Source: Agelas oroides
Taxonomy: Eukaryota; Porifera; Demospongiae; Agelasida; Agelasidae
Assembly: GCA_949130485.1 (NCBI GenBank)
Contig: OX422189.1
Coordinates: 9,200,992 to 9,264,991 of the forward strand
Length of the DNA: 64,000 bases
Direction of reading: 5' to 3'
The position numbers and the translations under genes were made by a program. Numbering within the stretch: position 1 is the stretch's first letter; every line of letters starts with the position of its first letter. The notes under the pieces are model-generated. The model was not told the origin of the DNA. It searched no databases and saw only the letters and a program-made list of their open reading frames with translations. This document shows, piece after piece, positions 61,819 to 64,000 of this stretch.

Positions 61819-63879
61819 ATGGATTTCTTATCGCGTTTTAGACGTGTGAGGGGGCACAGGACGGAATCACCCATCACAATACAGCACCCTTCTGAGTCAC
61901 TAAAAACAAACTCAGAAGAATCAGATTCTCTGTTCATCCAGGCAGCTTTGGAGGGGGACACGGCCTTGATCAGGATCCTGTTGAAGGAAGGTGTTGATGT
62001 GAATCAAACCACATTACTGTACCCAAGACACATCCCAAGCTGTCTGCACTCTGCCCACAGCCACAATACGACGGCGCTATATGCTGCTGTGTGTAATGGC
62101 CATTTTGAGGTGGTTCAAATACTTTTAAAATTTGGGGCCTCAGTCAATATCACTAGCTGCCAGCAAGTTACACCTCTTCATGAAGCAGCAGTACAAAAGA
62201 ACATGAAGATGCTGAAGGCTCTCCACAAGCATGGGGCATGCCTTGATGTTTTCGATAGATACGGATTAAGTCCCCTCTGTGTAGCATTGATCTCCAACAA
62301 TCTTGATGCTGTTCGTTACCTGTTGAAGGCAGGAGCAAGTGCACTCTCACCAAACCATGGACCACTCTCTACCATGCATTTTGCTGCAGCAGGTGGCCAT
62401 GTGGAAAGTGTGAGGCTGCTCCTATCACACAGGGTGTCCCCAATGTTCGCTGAGCCATCCCGTCACTCTGTTCCTTGCCCTCTCTACATTGCTGCTGTGT
62501 GTGGACACTTTGACATAGTCACAGAACTAACAGCTCATCCAAAGTGTCCTCCTGCATGTAAGGCAGATGCTCTGCTATTGCTAGGTTCACAACAGATTAT
62601 AAACAAGAGTCAAGATGGACAGACAAGGGAACTCTGGACGGAGGCACTCAGGATTAAAAAAGAGTGTCATCACATTCCCAAATTTCCTCCAATGCTAGTT
62701 TTCGACGAGGCAATGGAATTCGAAATCCAACATGTGGAGGATGTTGAGCAGTTGTTTGATTCTGGATCCAGTGAAGCCATCAGACTCCAGTCTGTGATTA
62801 TTTTGGAACGGTGCATTGGTTTCTTGTATATACATGACTTTTCTAAAGGGCAGACCGGGTGGTGCATACTAGATCACATGGTAACAGCACAGTGCAGCCT
62901 AAGTGAGGACCCAATAGATCAGGACAAATCGCTAGAAGAGTTCGTAATGAAGTTACTTATCTCACTGGACAAAACTGTCACTCATCAAACCAACTATCCT
63001 TACCTCTGCAACAATGTGAGCTATCAGATGTTTGCTAGGGTCGAGTTGGTGATTAGAACGATATCCACATGCATCCAGCAATTGTTGAAGAATGCACTCG
63101 TAACTCCACAGTTTCAGAAATACATTCTTTGGACTCTGAGGATAATAGGACACATGCAAGTCGCGTGTACTACTCAAGCAACAGTAGCGCCATGTGGTAG
63201 AGATTTATCACGGTCTATTCTTGGTGTCTATCAGCAGATGATGTATGGTATCGTTCTGGTATTTTTCCTTCGTTGGCTTCAGCTAGAGAAATCAGAGCGG
63301 AATGTGCTTTCACATACATGTATGACAACAGGTATCGAGTTTGTAACAAGGCACCTATGTTTGTCTACAATGAATGAATGTACATTGTTGAACTTTGCAC
63401 TCTGCAACCCTTATAACACAAACGTTTCTTGGCAAGAGAAGAAAACGGTAGAGTTTCTCGACCATGACCTTCTGGTCTTAAATCATGCATCCAAGGAACG
63501 TTTGTTTATCCATGACCAGATAAAACCAGCCGAGCTTTTTATTGTGATTTTGGCTTTACTGATGTGGGGAGCTGACACTGTTGTTAATACACCTGACTGT
63601 AAAGGGCAGAGACCGCTCCACCTAGCTGCAAAGCTGCAGGTCAATGGTGCCGTCATCTTTTGGTTGCGAGACAATGGAGCCCACTACGATGCTGTGAATG
63701 CAGAAGGCAAGACATTTTATGAACTACATCGTATTCTACCTAACATACCTCTTCGACTTGTTTGCCAAGCCTCACGAAAGATTGTTGCTGGAAATTTTCC
63801 GTATGAGAAGCTGGACCTTCCCCAACATGTCAAGAGGTTTATTAGCTTACATGATCCTAAACCCCGCATTGTTCTGTAG
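61819..63879 (+). CDS. FEM1-like ankyrin-repeat protein
   Basis: Single exon, 686 residues, starting at the ATG before DFLSRFRRVRG. Ankyrin repeats span about 37-250 (ALYAAVCNGHFEVVQILL, TPLHEAAVQKNMKMLKALH, SPLCVALISNNLDAVRYLL, CPLYIAAVCGHFDIVTEL). Next comes the FEM1 central block with CKADALLLLGSQ and ELWTEALRIKKE (TPR-like), an alpha-helical middle, then two further C-terminal ankyrin repeats (RPLHLAAKLQVNGAVIFWL) and a tail LRLVCQASRKIV...LPQHVKRFISLHD that mirrors the FEM1 C-terminus. FEM1 proteins are substrate receptors of CUL2 ubiquitin ligases and read C-terminal arginine degrons. Divergence is considerable, so degron choice cannot be predicted. It may be a diverged or retroposed paralogue, as it lacks introns. 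Confidence 0.85.
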   Translation: MDFLSRFRRVRGHRTESPITIQHPSESLKTNSEESDSLFIQAALEGDTALIRILLKEGVDVNQTTLLYPRHIPSCLHSAHSHNTTALYAAVCNGHFEVVQILLKFGASVNITSCQQVTPLHEAAVQKNMKMLKALHKHGACLDVFDRYGLSPLCVALISNNLDAVRYLLKAGASALSPNHGPLSTMHFAAAGGHVESVRLLLSHRVSPMFAEPSRHSVPCPLYIAAVCGHFDIVTELTAHPKCPPACKADALLLLGSQQIINKSQDGQTRELWTEALRIKKECHHIPKFPPMLVFDEAMEFEIQHVEDVEQLFDSGSSEAIRLQSVIILERCIGFLYIHDFSKGQTGWCILDHMVTAQCSLSEDPIDQDKSLEEFVMKLLISLDKTVTHQTNYPYLCNNVSYQMFARVELVIRTISTCIQQLLKNALVTPQFQKYILWTLRIIGHMQVACTTQATVAPCGRDLSRSILGVYQQMMYGIVLVFFLRWLQLEKSERNVLSHTCMTTGIEFVTRHLCLSTMNECTLLNFALCNPYNTNVSWQEKKTVEFLDHDLLVLNHASKERLFIHDQIKPAELFIVILALLMWGADTVVNTPDCKGQRPLHLAAKLQVNGAVIFWLRDNGAHYDAVNAEGKTFYELHRILPNIPLRLVCQASRKIVAGNFPYEKLDLPQHVKRFISLHDPKPRIVL

Positions 63880-64000
63880 ACCTCTACTCATTGAATGTTT
63901 GTTCACTTGTTTTAGCTAGAATTATAAAACACATTTTTAATGAGAATGGCCTTGGAACTTTTAGTTAATCAAACTATGTAACTAAAGTTATCCGGAGAAC
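63880..64000. other. 3' flank of FEM1-like gene
   Basis: AT-rich; no canonical AATAAA is seen within the remaining 121 bp (nearest form ATTATAAAAC near 63,921). The window ends here. Confidence 0.4.

Overview
The window reads as animal nuclear DNA, most likely from a demosponge. Supporting signs are canonical GT-AG introns (often 60-400 bp), metazoan families (FEM1-like, tau-tubulin-kinase-like, PARL, myotubularin), a Kelch plus TKL-kinase gene of a kind I associate from memory with sponge genomes, and dense short palindromic and tandem repeats. The species is an inference.

Layout. (1) 1-3.6 kb: a single-exon Golgi sulfotransferase-like gene (minus), then a long imperfect palindrome. (2) 3.5-32.6 kb: a direct tandem segmental duplication. 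Copy A (about 4,993-16,620) holds most of a PARL rhomboid protease gene (plus) tail-to-tail with a seven-exon Kelch/coiled-coil/TKL kinase gene (minus), then about 5 kb of nested DNA elements. An 18-unit, roughly 180-bp satellite (16.6-19.8 kb) separates it from copy B (about 20,000-32,640). In copy B the PARL gene is truncated and dead, the kinase gene is open, and further insertions have landed. (3) 33-37.4 kb: a decayed second TKL kinase gene (plus) abutting an orphan Kelch exon fragment (minus). (4) 40.9-51.6 kb: a 21-exon, 1,013-residue myotubularin gene (minus) with C2, GRAM, phosphatase and FYVE parts. All exon phases close, including an 11-nt microexon that encodes the FYVE core, and its introns are nearly all simple repeats. 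(5) 51.7-55.9 kb: an apparently complete ISL2EU-type DNA transposon. It has 83-bp terminal inverted repeats, a THAP/DDE transposase and a SAP-SWIM-YqaJ partner protein, and sits 99 bp upstream of the myotubularin start codon. (6) 56.8-63.9 kb: a tau-tubulin-kinase-like gene and a single-exon FEM1-like ankyrin gene, both plus strand.

The genes are not an operon. Themes are phosphoinositide turnover (myotubularin), protein kinases, mitochondrial intramembrane proteolysis (PARL), ubiquitin-ligase substrate recognition (FEM1-like) and glycan sulfation. The most unusual items are the C2-containing myotubularin with its microexon, the paired Kelch-kinase genes, the foldback elements built of tandem repeats with 6-bp target duplications, and the intact-looking two-gene transposon in a promoter. 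Exon models were assembled by eye from splice sites and reading phase. No database search was possible.
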